Assembly (NCBI RefSeq): GCF_001442615.1
Contig: NZ_LMXN01000003.1
Location: 310,001-374,000, forward strand
Direction of reading: 5' to 3'
DNA from: Algoriphagus resistens
Lineage (GTDB): Bacteria; Bacteroidota; Bacteroidia; Cytophagales; Cyclobacteriaceae
Length of the DNA: 64,000 bases
Below the pieces are notes generated by a model that saw only the letters and a program-made list of their open reading frames with translations, was not told where the DNA came from and did no database searches. Below are positions 8,799-18,413 of the stretch, one piece after another. How positions within the stretch are numbered: position 1 is the stretch's first letter; the number at the start of each line of letters is the position of its first letter. Made by a program: the position numbers and the translations under genes.

Positions 8799-9823
8799 TG
8801 GCTGCCGACGCACTTTACATGCAGAGAGCTCTTGAGCTTGCTGAGTTTGGCAGGGGAAAAGTAAGTCCAAATCCTATGGTGGGATGTGTAATCGTTCATC
8901 AGGATAAAATTATAGGGGAAGGATATCATGAGGATTATGGAAAGGAACATGCAGAGGTAAATGCGGTGAATTCTGTGGAAAACCAAGAGCAACTTGCTGA
9001 GGCTACAGTTTATGTAACACTCGAGCCTTGTGCCCATTTTGGAAAAACACCTCCTTGTGCCAATTTATTGGTTGAGAAGAAAGTGAAAAAAGTCATTATA
9101 GCAGCTTTTGACACCAATCCTTTGGTAGGAGGTAAAGGGATTAGGATTTTACAGGAAGCCGGTATCGAAGTGGAAACAGGGTTTCTGGAGAAAGAAGCTA
9201 GAGCTCAGAATAAGCGATTTTTCACGATGATTGAGAAAAACCGCCCTTATGTGATCTTGAAATGGGCTCAGACACTTGATGGATTTGTGGCTAGGGAAGA
9301 TTTCTCTTCCAAGTGGATTACTAATGCCTCTAGTCGCCAGCTAGTACACAAATGGCGAGCGGAAGAAGATGCGATTCTGGTGGGGAAAAATACTGCAAAA
9401 TACGATGACCCATCCTTGAATGTAAGAGATTGGATAGGGAAAAATCCGCTCAGGCTGGTAATTGACAGTAAAATGGAACTTCCTAATTCGCTCAAATTAT
9501 TTGATGAAGCAGTACCAACGGTTTGCTATAATTCGCAGAGAACAGAAGTGAAAGGAACTTTGGAATATGTTAAGTTGAATCCAGGGTTTCACGTGAAGGA
9601 TATTTTGGAAGACCTGCATCAGCGGAAAATTCAAAGTTTGATTGTCGAGGGAGGAAGCTATTTACTGAATAAATTTCTGGTATCCGAACTTTGGGACGAA
9701 GCCCGGGTGTTTACAAGCAGTATCACATTTGGCAATGGGATAAAAGCACCTATACCCCCTGCCCCAGTTTCCGAGACGTTTGAGGTCTTGGAAGACACAT
9801 TAAGAATTTATCGTCATGTCTGA
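8798..9823 (+). CDS. ribD: Bifunctional riboflavin biosynthesis deaminase/reductase
   Basis: RibD performs two steps of riboflavin synthesis: deamination of the GTP-cyclohydrolase product, then NADPH-dependent reduction of the ribosyl chain. Residues 1-145 are the zinc deaminase, with HAE at 51-53 and the PCAHFGKTPPC zinc motif at 77-87. Residues 150-341 are the reductase (KWAQTLDGFVA, VEGGSYLLNKFL). Full length (341 aa). It overlaps the preceding gene by 1 base and the following msrC-like gene by 8 bases, giving a tight three-gene unit. No FMN riboswitch is seen upstream. Confidence 0.95.
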   Translation: MAADALYMQRALELAEFGRGKVSPNPMVGCVIVHQDKIIGEGYHEDYGKEHAEVNAVNSVENQEQLAEATVYVTLEPCAHFGKTPPCANLLVEKKVKKVIIAAFDTNPLVGGKGIRILQEAGIEVETGFLEKEARAQNKRFFTMIEKNRPYVILKWAQTLDGFVAREDFSSKWITNASSRQLVHKWRAEEDAILVGKNTAKYDDPSLNVRDWIGKNPLRLVIDSKMELPNSLKLFDEAVPTVCYNSQRTEVKGTLEYVKLNPGFHVKDILEDLHQRKIQSLIVEGGSYLLNKFLVSELWDEARVFTSSITFGNGIKAPIPPAPVSETFEVLEDTLRIYRHV

Positions 9824-10298
9824 AAGTCTTTACATTCCGAAGTCGGCAACAAAAGCCGAAAAATATGAAGTAATTTTGCCTCAAATCGAAGCGTTAATCA
9901 GTAGTGAACCAGACCTCTATGCTAATCTTGCCAATATCTCTGCGGCGTTGAAGGAAGCTTTTGACTTTTTTTGGGTGGGGTTTTATCTGGCAAAGGAGAA
10001 CCAGCTGGTTTTAGGTCCATTTCAGGGCCCAATCGCCTGCACGAGAATATCCTTGGGCAAAGGAGTTTGTGGTACTGCTTGGCAAAAAGGAGAAACGGTA
10101 TTGGTTCCTGATGTAGATGCATTTCCTGGTCATATTGCCTGTAGTTCAGCTTCCAAATCAGAGATTGTTGTCCCTGTTTTCAAAGGAGGATTGGTCGCCA
10201 TGGTGCTTGATGTGGATTCTGACCAATTAGGTGATTTTGATGCTGTGGACCAGGAATATTTGGAAAAATTGATGGGTGTGCTGGGTAAGCAGCTGTAA
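9816..10298 (+). CDS. msrC: Free methionine-(R)-sulfoxide reductase (GAF domain)
   Basis: This 160-residue single-GAF protein reduces free methionine-R-sulfoxide. Three cysteines lie at 75 (PIACTRI), 85 (KGVCGTAW) and 109 (HIACSS); their 10- and 24-residue spacings equal those of the catalytic cysteines of E. coli fRMsr (84, 94, 118). WVGFYL and LGPFQG are further family motifs. Its start lies inside the end of ribD (8-base overlap), so it is part of the same operon. Confidence 0.92.
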   Translation: MSESLYIPKSATKAEKYEVILPQIEALISSEPDLYANLANISAALKEAFDFFWVGFYLAKENQLVLGPFQGPIACTRISLGKGVCGTAWQKGETVLVPDVDAFPGHIACSSASKSEIVVPVFKGGLVAMVLDVDSDQLGDFDAVDQEYLEKLMGVLGKQL

Positions 10299-10413
10299 GA
10301 CCTCCCCTCCATTCCTAATGAGTAATACCTGATTTCCGGGTGTAGTCGAGCTGTCTAGTGACACAAGGATAGCTACCTTATTTTCACAATTCAAACCTGT
10401 CTTCAGGAGGGTT

Positions 10414-11187
10414 TTAATGGGTAGCGGCCTTCAGGCAAAACTCCCTTATAATATCAATACAGGCTTTTTTCTGCTCGATCATTCCCAAGTGTCCTACACC
10501 TTTTAGCTCATAGTAATCAGGTATTGCTTGCTTATGAGCTCTACTTGCATCGATTTTCACAGCTCCATCTTCAGTACCGGCAATCATGAGTTTTGGTTCG
10601 GGATAATTCTTTAAGATCTCAAATCGGTCTGTTCTATCTCGCATAGCTTTAGTGTAAGCTATTAAGCCTTCTAGAGTCGATTGCTTCGCTTGTTCAATAG
10701 CCAACGTTATTTCCGCTTGGAATTCGTCACGTTTTTTCTCTGGAATAAGTGGAGGCACGAATGAAGTTACAAATGTGTCTACTCCGTGTTTTTGCAAAAA
10801 TGCAACTGTTCTGTCCCTCATCTCTTTTTTCTCTATATCATCGGCAAATGCAGTAGAATGAAAAAGGCCTACAGCCTTTAACTTAGACCCCATCAATTGT
10901 AGCAGTGCCAGTGTCACATAGCCACCAAGAGAATGACCGATTACGATTGGATTTTGGATAGCTTTCTCTTCCATCCATTCTTTCAAAAGAAGCGCGATTT
11001 CCTCTAAGGTATTACTGCATAGGGTCATGGGGGATTTTCCGCAACCTGGAAGATCGGGACAGATTACCCAAAACTTATCAGATAGATGCGCTGCAAAATC
11101 CGTCCACATTTCGCTGATTTCACAGAAGCCATGAATAAGAATAATTGGGTGTCCTGAACCTTTCTCAAAAGAGTAAATTTCGGACAT
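10414..11187 (-). CDS. Alpha/beta hydrolase
   Basis: A 257-residue alpha/beta-hydrolase fold enzyme. The nucleophile elbow is GHSLGG (Ser 86), the oxyanion segment is ILIHGFCEIS near residue 18, the acid is probably the Asp of AGTEDGAVKI, and the His is in GVGHLGMIEQ near the C-terminus. No signal peptide, so it is cytosolic. It sits 3 bases after dxs on the minus strand, so the two are one transcript. The substrate cannot be told from sequence; esterase, peroxidase-like or small-lactone hydrolase are all possible. Confidence 0.85.
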   Translation of the reverse strand: MSEIYSFEKGSGHPIILIHGFCEISEMWTDFAAHLSDKFWVICPDLPGCGKSPMTLCSNTLEEIALLLKEWMEEKAIQNPIVIGHSLGGYVTLALLQLMGSKLKAVGLFHSTAFADDIEKKEMRDRTVAFLQKHGVDTFVTSFVPPLIPEKKRDEFQAEITLAIEQAKQSTLEGLIAYTKAMRDRTDRFEILKNYPEPKLMIAGTEDGAVKIDASRAHKQAIPDYYELKGVGHLGMIEQKKACIDIIREFCLKAATH

Positions 11188-11190
11188 AAC

Positions 11191-13107
11191 TTAACTCGTT
11201 TTTGTGACTGAAGCCATGCTTCTCACTGCGGTGGCGATTCCTTCAGGATCAAAGCCACATTCACGATGTAGCTCATGTTGCTCACCATGCTCAATTATGT
11301 CATCGGGAATCCCCAGACGCTTCACTTGAGCCTGATATCCATGGTCCATCATCCATTCGATCACAGCTGAACCAAAACCGCCCATCAAGCAGCCATCTTC
11401 TATGGTGATCACTTTTTTGAATTTGCCAAATATTTCGTGAAGCAGTTCCCCATCAAGTGGTTTTACGAACCGCATATCGTAATGTGCTGGATCCAAACCC
11501 TCTTTTTCAAGGGTTTCGCAGGCTTCCACCGCATAGTTTCCAATGTGTCCAATAGTCAGAATAGCGATCTCTTTGCCTTCTTTAACAATACGGCCTTGAC
11601 CTAGCGGGATTTGCTCAAATGGAGTCTTCCACTCTGGCATCACGCCTTTTCCTCTTGGATATCTAATAGAATATGGGCCATTGTGGATAGATGCTGAGTA
11701 CATCATATTTCGAAGTTCTTCCTCATTCATAGGTGCCGAGACGACCAGATTTGGAATACACCTAAAAAAGGCAATATCATAAGCACCGTGGTGTGTAGGG
11801 CCATCAGCTCCTGCAAATCCTGCTCTGTCTAAGCAAAACACCACGGGAAGATTTTGGAGACATACATCGTGCAGCACCTGATCATAAGCGCGCTGCATGA
11901 AAGTAGAATAAATATTACAGAAAGGAATGAGTCCCTGAGTTGCCAGTCCGGCTGAGAATGTCACCGCATGTTGCTCGGCGATTCCCACATCAAACGCCCG
12001 ATGTGGCATGGCTTTCATCATAATATTGAGAGAAGAACCGGAGGGCATGGCAGGAGTCACCCCCATGATCCTATCATCCAGCTCAGCCAATTCCACCAAG
12101 GTATGCCCAAAGACATCCTGATACTTGGGAGCCTGTGGAGTGCTTGGAGTGGTTTTATATATTTCACCAGTCACTTTATCAAATGTTCCCGGCGCGTGCC
12201 AGGTAGTTTGATTACCTTTTTCTGCGGGGGCATATCCTTTTCCTTTCATTGTGATACAATGGAGGATTTTGGGGCCCGGAATATCTTTTAGATCTTTCAA
12301 TACTTCTGCCAAATGATTGACATCGTGCCCGTCTACGGGGCCGAAGTACCGGAGATTTAATGATTCGAAAAGATTGCTTTGATTTAAGAGGGCAGATTTA
12401 ATTCCCCCTTCCACTTTAGAAATCACATCCTGCGCGCTAGTTCCAAATTTGCTCAGCTTCCCTAAAATTTTCCATACCTCATCCTTTGCCTTATTGTAGG
12501 TTTTTGAAGTGGTAATATCTGTGAGATAATCTTTAAGTGCACCGACGTTTGGATCGATAGCCATGCAGTTATCATTCAGAATAATCAATAAGTTAGTGTC
12601 ACTAACCCCGGCATGATTCATAGCTTCGAAAGCCATCCCGCCTGTCATGGAGCCATCACCGATCACGGCAACATGCTGTTTTTGGGTAAGACCTTTGTAT
12701 TGCGAAGCTACTGCCATTCCCAAAGCTGCAGAAATCGATGTGCTAGAGTGCCCAACCCCGAACGTATCGTATTCACTTTCCTTTCTTTTTGGAAATCCAG
12801 AAAGCCCTCCATACACGCGGTTGGTATGAAAACGCAATCTTCTTCCGGTAAGTATTTTGTGCCCGTAAGCCTGATGTCCTACATCCCAGACCAGCTGATC
12901 TTCTGGAGTATTGAGGGCATAATGAAGGGCAACAGTAAGTTCGACTACTCCAAGGCTAGCACTGAAATGGCCACCATATACCGATACATTATCAATGATA
13001 AATTGCCGGAGTTCATCACAGATCTGAACCAGTTTGTCCTTTGGAAACTTCTTAAGGTCTGCGGGGTTATTTATTTGGGCTAATAATTTTCCTGGTTCAA
13101 TCAGCAT
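11191..13107 (-). CDS. dxs: 1-deoxy-D-xylulose-5-phosphate synthase
   Basis: DXS condenses pyruvate and glyceraldehyde-3-phosphate using thiamine diphosphate, the first step of the MEP isoprenoid pathway. Key motifs: His 47 in YGGHFSASLG, the TPP/Mg motif GDGSMTGG at 150-157, DGHDVNHL in the linker, and the transketolase pyrimidine domain with PTHHGAYDIAF. The C-terminal domain contains EDGCLMGGFGSAV. Length 638 aa is normal. The divergent scpA gene starts 178 bases away. Confidence 0.95.
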   Translation of the reverse strand: MLIEPGKLLAQINNPADLKKFPKDKLVQICDELRQFIIDNVSVYGGHFSASLGVVELTVALHYALNTPEDQLVWDVGHQAYGHKILTGRRLRFHTNRVYGGLSGFPKRKESEYDTFGVGHSSTSISAALGMAVASQYKGLTQKQHVAVIGDGSMTGGMAFEAMNHAGVSDTNLLIILNDNCMAIDPNVGALKDYLTDITTSKTYNKAKDEVWKILGKLSKFGTSAQDVISKVEGGIKSALLNQSNLFESLNLRYFGPVDGHDVNHLAEVLKDLKDIPGPKILHCITMKGKGYAPAEKGNQTTWHAPGTFDKVTGEIYKTTPSTPQAPKYQDVFGHTLVELAELDDRIMGVTPAMPSGSSLNIMMKAMPHRAFDVGIAEQHAVTFSAGLATQGLIPFCNIYSTFMQRAYDQVLHDVCLQNLPVVFCLDRAGFAGADGPTHHGAYDIAFFRCIPNLVVSAPMNEEELRNMMYSASIHNGPYSIRYPRGKGVMPEWKTPFEQIPLGQGRIVKEGKEIAILTIGHIGNYAVEACETLEKEGLDPAHYDMRFVKPLDGELLHEIFGKFKKVITIEDGCLMGGFGSAVIEWMMDHGYQAQVKRLGIPDDIIEHGEQHELHRECGFDPEGIATAVRSMASVTKTS

Positions 13108-13285
13108 TTTTCAGCGGTAATATGGTCAAATTAGAATAACAACAATTATGCTTCTTTGTTTTTCCAATCAAGTAAATTTGGACAAAAGGCGATTGCCTCT
13201 TTCTCCTGCCGTTTCCAATTAATTTAGCTTAATTGAATATCTTTGGCTACAAGGTGGCAAAATTAACCAATAATTTAAATATCCT

Positions 13286-14035
13286 TTGAGTTTCGAAATC
13301 AAATTACCACTCTTCGAAGGTCCTTTTGATCTGATGCTCTTCTTCATCGAGCGTGATGAACTGGATATTTATGATATTCCTATTTCCAAGATTACCAATG
13401 ACTTTCTGGATTATGTCCATCAGATGGAGCAAATGGAAATGGAAGTAGCCAGTGATTTTATCCTCTTTGCGGCTACGCTCATGAAGATCAAATCACGGAT
13501 GCTTTTGCCAAGACCAGAGTTGAATGAAGATGGGGAAGAAATAGACCCCCGCGAGGAACTGATAAGGAATTTATTGGAATACAAAAAGTACAAGTCAGTC
13601 ATCGAAGTGCTAGGCTCCATGGAAGAGCAAGAGCTGTCCAAGCAAAAGCGGGGAAATATAGCAGAAGAATTGAAGATGCTGAACAAGGTGGATGATGTAG
13701 ATGCAGAAATGCAGGATATGGATTTATATAAATTGCTGAAAGTCTTCCAGCGGACCATGGCCAAAATGGCCGCACGGGTGGATGAAACAAAACATACCGT
13801 AATTCAGTATCCATATACTATCGCCCAACAAAAAGACTTTGTCTTAGAGAAAATCAGTTTCAAGAAAAAAGTACCATTTGCTGAATTTATCAGCTACAAA
13901 CCCGATAAAATTTTTGTGATTTATACCTTTCTGGCAATTTTAGAATTACTTCAACTTTCCCTGGTTACAATCGTCATAGGTGATGGTTTCAATAACTTTT
14001 GGGTGGAAAAGACTGAGCCAATAGTTGCTACATAG
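13286..14035 (+). CDS. scpA: Segregation and condensation protein A
   Basis: ScpA is the kleisin of the bacterial SMC-ScpAB condensin and bridges SMC heads. The N-terminal motif PLFEGPFDLMLFFIERDELDI and the following ITNDFLDYV are diagnostic. The middle is acidic and helical, and the C-terminal winged-helix part begins around residue 180. It begins with TTG at 13286 (the only start that keeps the conserved N-terminus). scpB is not adjacent. The next gene starts 3 bases after its stop. Confidence 0.92.
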   Translation: MSFEIKLPLFEGPFDLMLFFIERDELDIYDIPISKITNDFLDYVHQMEQMEMEVASDFILFAATLMKIKSRMLLPRPELNEDGEEIDPREELIRNLLEYKKYKSVIEVLGSMEEQELSKQKRGNIAEELKMLNKVDDVDAEMQDMDLYKLLKVFQRTMAKMAARVDETKHTVIQYPYTIAQQKDFVLEKISFKKKVPFAEFISYKPDKIFVIYTFLAILELLQLSLVTIVIGDGFNNFWVEKTEPIVAT

Positions 14036-14038
14036 CGT

Positions 14039-15121
14039 ATGAAATTGGATAACAAAAAGATTTTCCAAACCCTCAATCCGAATAAGATTTGGGTTCCTGT
14101 TCTTATAGGCTTTAGTATAGTGTTTGCTATGTTTTATTTTGACCCTTCGGTCAATGCAAATACGATGAAAGGCGTTTTTGATGCTTCCCTGCCATGGATT
14201 TTTTTAGCCATACTTGTCATCTTGTTTAGGGATCTGGGCTATGTGTATAGGATCAGGAAGATTACTGACCAAGCTCTTACTTGGCAACGGTCTATTTATG
14301 TCATAATACTTTGGGAGTTTGCCTCTGCAGTGACACCATCAGTGGTCGGAGGTACAGCGGTAGCGATTTTTATCTTAAATAAAGAAGGGATTAAGCTTGG
14401 CAGAGCCATAGCTTTTGTGATGGTAACTGCGATTCTGGACAATCTGTTTTTTGTGATAGGAGCACCGGTTATTTTATTTTTTGCGCAGGGGAATATTTTT
14501 CCACAAAGCAAAATGTTAGAAATGCAACTCCAAAATAGCATGGAGGCCATTTTCTGGATTTCTTACTCACTTTATGCCGCGTATAGTCTGGTAATGGCTT
14601 TAGCCCTATTTTATAGACCAAGGGTTTTTAAATGGGTACTCATAAAGATTTTTTCAATCAAATGGCTCAGAAAATGGAAACACGATGCTCAGGAATATGG
14701 AAACCAGATCATAGAAGCTTCCAAAGAACTTGCGGGCAAGAAGTGGAATTATTGGTTACCTATTATTCTGGCAACTATATTTATTTGGAGTTCAAGGTAT
14801 CTGATGTTGAATGCCTTGATTTCGGCTTTTGTTTCGCTGAATCTTAACGATCATATCATCATTTTTGCCCGACAGGTGATCATGTGGATCGTGATGATGA
14901 TCTCCCCTACTCCGGGAAGCAGCGGCACCGCAGAGTTTTTCTTTGGTGAGTTTTTTGCACAATTCTTAACTGACTACACGTTGCCTACAAGTATTTTGTG
15001 GAGGTTACTTTCCTACTATCCCTATTTGATTTTAGGAGCATTTTTCTTGCCCCGGTGGGTAAAACAGGTGTTTTTTAAGAAAAAGACAATAAATTCAAGG
15101 GAGGATGTTTCGGGAAATTAA
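14039..15121 (+). CDS. LPG-synthase-TM/UPF0104 (YbhN-like) membrane protein
   Basis: About eight hydrophobic helices and the diagnostic C-terminal motif SPTPGSSGTAEFFFGEFF (near residue 290) place it in the lysylphosphatidylglycerol synthase transmembrane/flippase-like family. The SAVTPSVVGGTAVAIFIL segment near residue 100 is the matching upstream signature. No aminoacyl-transferase domain is present, so it may be a lipid or glycolipid transporter/flippase rather than a synthase. It is in an operon with scpA and overlaps murF-alr by 17 bases. Confidence 0.8.
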   Translation: MKLDNKKIFQTLNPNKIWVPVLIGFSIVFAMFYFDPSVNANTMKGVFDASLPWIFLAILVILFRDLGYVYRIRKITDQALTWQRSIYVIILWEFASAVTPSVVGGTAVAIFILNKEGIKLGRAIAFVMVTAILDNLFFVIGAPVILFFAQGNIFPQSKMLEMQLQNSMEAIFWISYSLYAAYSLVMALALFYRPRVFKWVLIKIFSIKWLRKWKHDAQEYGNQIIEASKELAGKKWNYWLPIILATIFIWSSRYLMLNALISAFVSLNLNDHIIIFARQVIMWIVMMISPTPGSSGTAEFFFGEFFAQFLTDYTLPTSILWRLLSYYPYLILGAFFLPRWVKQVFFKKKTINSREDVSGN

Positions 15122-17567
15122 TCAAGAACAAATCGCTCAAATCACCCATGGAGATATTCTCAATGGATATGGGGACTTGATGATTTCTCAAATAGCCATT
15201 GATTCTAGACAGATACTTCATCCTGAAAAAACGCTGTTTGTTGCTCTGAAAGGAGCTAAAGCTGATGGGAAAGATTTTATTCCACAGTTGGCAGAATTGG
15301 GGATAAGCACATTTTTGGTTCATCACGATTTTGATGGGCGAGGCTTTTCTGATCTGTGTTTTATCAAAGTTGCCGATACCCGGAGAGCATTACAGCTACT
15401 GGCCCAATACCAGCGGGCGTTATTTTCGAAGCCTGTGGTAAGCATTGCGGGAAGCAATGGAAAAACGATTGTCAAAGAATGGCTGGGGCAGATTTTGGGA
15501 CAGAAATATGCCGTGGCCAAAAGCCCAAAAAGTTATAATTCCCAAGTTGGTGTTCCGCTTTCAATCTTTGGGATAGAGCCCTATCATCAAGTAGCGATTT
15601 TGGAGGCAGGAATCTCCAGAGCAGGGGAAATGGCTATTCTGGAAGAAATGATCAAGCCGAATCTTGGAATCTTCACGAATCTTGGAACCGCACATCAACA
15701 GGGATTTGAAAACCCGCAAGAGAAGCTCAAGGAGAAACTTTCTCTTTTTGAGAACTCATCTTACCTGATTTATTGTAGGGACCAGCAAGAGGTTTCTGAG
15801 CAAATAGAGGCCATGTTTTCAGCAGAAAAACTAGTCGGCTGGTCAGATAGAGCAGGAACGGAATTTACCAGATCGTTAAAAGTGAAGGCAAATGGAGCAC
15901 GCTTGATCTTAATGAAACCGGATCTAAGCACCCATACTTTTCAGGTGCCGTTTACAGATGCCGCTTCTCTGGAAAACATCACTCATGTGATCGTTGCGGC
16001 GATGACGTTAGGACAAAGTGCAGAAGCTATCCAGAAGGGGATTTCCCATCTGAAATCCGTAGATATGCGATTGACGCTGAAGCCAGGGATAAATGATTCC
16101 CTGCTGATAGATGATACTTACAATAACGACTTGGCGGGATTGAAAGTGGCGCTTGACTTTATGCAGCAGCAGCGGCCTAAGCGTAGAAAAATCCTGATTT
16201 TATCAGATTTACTTCAACAAGGCTCCGCAGAGAAAATATATGGAGAAGTTGCTGAGCTGATCAAGAAATATGAGTTCGATCAACTGTATGGTGTAGGCCG
16301 GGAGATTTTCTTTTTGGGAAAAATATTTCAAGAAACATTCAAAGGATTTAGCTCGACTCAGGAGCTTTTGAAGAGTCTTGATCCTGAGATGTTTCATAAT
16401 GACCTGATCTTAGTGACGGGTGCACGGGTTTTTGGCTTCGAAGAAGTTGTAAATCAGCTTCAACAGAGAATTCATGGCACTACGCTAGAGATCAATCTAA
16501 ATGCACTTACACACAATTATAATTTTTACAAGAAGCTTATTTCACCTACGACCAAAATAATGGTGATGGTGAAGGCTTTTGCCTACGGTGGAGGGGCGGT
16601 AGAGATTGCCAATCAAATCCAAATGATGGGCGCAAATTATCTCGGAGTTGCCTTTTCGGACGAGGGAGTTGCATTGCGCAAACAGGGGATCAAGCTCCCA
16701 ATTATGGTACTCAATACGATGCAGGAATCCTTTGGACTTTGCAGCGAGTTTGATTTGGAGCCGGTGGTTTTCAGCCCGGAGTTTTTCGAGAGCCTTGCTT
16801 CTTGGTGCAGTGTACACAATAAGAAGATAAAAATACATCTGGATTTGGACACCGGAATGCACAGATTGGGTTTTGAGAAGAAACAATTATCCACCCTGGT
16901 GAGCCTGATACGTTTGAATCCACACTTGGAAGTTGCATCCATTTATACCCACTTAGTTGGCGCAGATGAAGAAGTGCACAGGAAGTACTCTTTGGCTCAA
17001 TTGGCGGATTTTGAAGAAATGAAAAATGAAGTGCTCGACATCCTTTCGTACAAACCCCTGATCCATGCGCTCAATTCAGCAGGAATAGTGGCCTTTCCTG
17101 AATATCAATTTGATATGGTAAGATTGGGTATTGGCCTATATGGGGTAGAAGTGACGGGCAGGCACGAGTTGGCTCTTCGGGCTATCAGTACACTCAAAAC
17201 TACTATCTCTCAGATCAAAGAACTTGGTCCAGGCGAGACAATAGGCTATTCCCGGAAAGGTGTTTTGCCTTTAGGTGGTAAAATTGCAACACTTGCCATC
17301 GGTTATGCAGACGGCTATGACCGGAGATTCAGCAATGGCAAAGGCTACGTGCTGATCAATGACCGGAAGGCGGCAGTAATTGGAAATGTCTGTATGGATA
17401 TGTGTATGGTTGATGTCACTGGGATGGACGTGAAGGTTGGGGATGATGCAATTATTTATGGCGAAAAAATATCGCTGAAAGAACTGGCTGATCAGATAGG
17501 AACCATCCCTTATGAATTGCTAACAAATATCAGTGCTCGTGTAAAGCGGGTTTATTACTTGGACTAG
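15105..17567 (+). CDS. murF-alr: Fused MurF (D-Ala-D-Ala adding) / alanine racemase
   Basis: Two peptidoglycan enzymes are in one chain. Residues ~1-450 are MurF, which adds D-Ala-D-Ala to UDP-MurNAc-tripeptide; the ATP motif is GSNGKT at 116-121, with EAGISRAGEM and DDTYNNDLAG further on. Residues ~458-820 are alanine racemase: the PLP lysine is K490 in VMVKAFAYGG and the catalytic tyrosine is Y715 in IGYSRKG, with IGYADGYDR and GNVCMDMCMVD near the end. The fusion makes and uses D-Ala in one protein and is widespread in Bacteroidota. The start at 15105 overlaps the upstream gene by 17 bases. Confidence 0.95.
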   Translation: MFREINQEQIAQITHGDILNGYGDLMISQIAIDSRQILHPEKTLFVALKGAKADGKDFIPQLAELGISTFLVHHDFDGRGFSDLCFIKVADTRRALQLLAQYQRALFSKPVVSIAGSNGKTIVKEWLGQILGQKYAVAKSPKSYNSQVGVPLSIFGIEPYHQVAILEAGISRAGEMAILEEMIKPNLGIFTNLGTAHQQGFENPQEKLKEKLSLFENSSYLIYCRDQQEVSEQIEAMFSAEKLVGWSDRAGTEFTRSLKVKANGARLILMKPDLSTHTFQVPFTDAASLENITHVIVAAMTLGQSAEAIQKGISHLKSVDMRLTLKPGINDSLLIDDTYNNDLAGLKVALDFMQQQRPKRRKILILSDLLQQGSAEKIYGEVAELIKKYEFDQLYGVGREIFFLGKIFQETFKGFSSTQELLKSLDPEMFHNDLILVTGARVFGFEEVVNQLQQRIHGTTLEINLNALTHNYNFYKKLISPTTKIMVMVKAFAYGGGAVEIANQIQMMGANYLGVAFSDEGVALRKQGIKLPIMVLNTMQESFGLCSEFDLEPVVFSPEFFESLASWCSVHNKKIKIHLDLDTGMHRLGFEKKQLSTLVSLIRLNPHLEVASIYTHLVGADEEVHRKYSLAQLADFEEMKNEVLDILSYKPLIHALNSAGIVAFPEYQFDMVRLGIGLYGVEVTGRHELALRAISTLKTTISQIKELGPGETIGYSRKGVLPLGGKIATLAIGYADGYDRRFSNGKGYVLINDRKAAVIGNVCMDMCMVDVTGMDVKVGDDAIIYGEKISLKELADQIGTIPYELLTNISARVKRVYYLD

Positions 17568-17603
17568 CTTGGGTTTGGCTATTAAATTTCTCTAAATTCC
17601 TCT

Positions 17604-18413
17604 ATGAAAATCACTAAAGAGCGATTGGCCCATATAGTTTTTGAGTCAGACGATTGGGCTTCCAAGACATTCGATATCGTGTTGCTGTTTCTGATCTTTG
17701 GCAGTATTCTAGTAGCAATTTTGGATTCTGTGGCTAGCCTGCACAGACAATATGGAGAAGTGTTTCTATTGTTTGAATGGCTGTTCACTATTTTGTTCAC
17801 GGTAGAATATTCCCTAAGAATATGGCTCTCCCGCAATCCACGCGGATATATATTCAGTTTCTTCGGTATGGTGGATCTGCTGGCTATTTTACCGGCTTAT
17901 CTGAGCATTCTAATTGTGAATTCCCAGCTACTCACGGTGGTCAGAGCCTTGAGATTGCTAAGGGTAATCCGGATTTTGAAATTGGGAAGGTATGTGGCAG
18001 AAGCGGAATACTTAACTAAATCATTAAAAGCAAGCTCCCACAAGATCATGATATTCATTGGTTTTGTATTGACGATTGTGCTTATTATGGGTACGCTGAT
18101 GTTTATTATAGAAGGGCCTGAGCACGGATTTGATAGTATTCCTATGGGGATGTATTGGGCTATCGTGACCTTGACCACCGTGGGTTTTGGTGATATTACA
18201 CCCCAGACTACAATAGGTCAATTCGTGGCCTCGCTAATCATGCTTCTTGGGTACGCTATTATTGCTGTCCCCACAGGAATAGTATCTTCTGAGATGGCCT
18301 CGGAGAAAAGAAAGATGGAAAATAAAAATAAGGTTACCTGTCCTGCCTGTAGGCATTCTGGCCTGGATGAATGGGATGAGTATTGTAAATTCTGCGGTGA
18401 AAAGCTAAACTAA
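17604..18413 (+). CDS. Voltage-gated-type potassium channel with C-terminal zinc ribbon
   Basis: A six-helix ion channel. S1-S4 cover about residues 20-135, with an Arg ladder in S4 (ALRLLRVIRILKLGRY, Arg at 114, 117, 120 and 123). The pore filter TVGFGD is at 192-197. After S6 the cytosolic tail ends in a small zinc-ribbon (Cys 246, 249, 261, 264; CPAC and CKFC). The filter indicates K+ selectivity; the ribbon is an uncommon tail. It converges on ktrA and overlaps its 3' end by 4 bases (18410-18413). Confidence 0.88.
   Translation: MKITKERLAHIVFESDDWASKTFDIVLLFLIFGSILVAILDSVASLHRQYGEVFLLFEWLFTILFTVEYSLRIWLSRNPRGYIFSFFGMVDLLAILPAYLSILIVNSQLLTVVRALRLLRVIRILKLGRYVAEAEYLTKSLKASSHKIMIFIGFVLTIVLIMGTLMFIIEGPEHGFDSIPMGMYWAIVTLTTVGFGDITPQTTIGQFVASLIMLLGYAIIAVPTGIVSSEMASEKRKMENKNKVTCPACRHSGLDEWDEYCKFCGEKLN

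Noticed and set aside
12613..13083. 156-codon open frame on the plus strand within dxs
   Set aside because: It is antisense to a full set of DXS motifs and has no start or family features of its own.
13155..13180. Promoter for scpA (TTTG and TAAATTTG)
   Set aside because: The spacing is 14 bases, not about 19, and no better pair was found.
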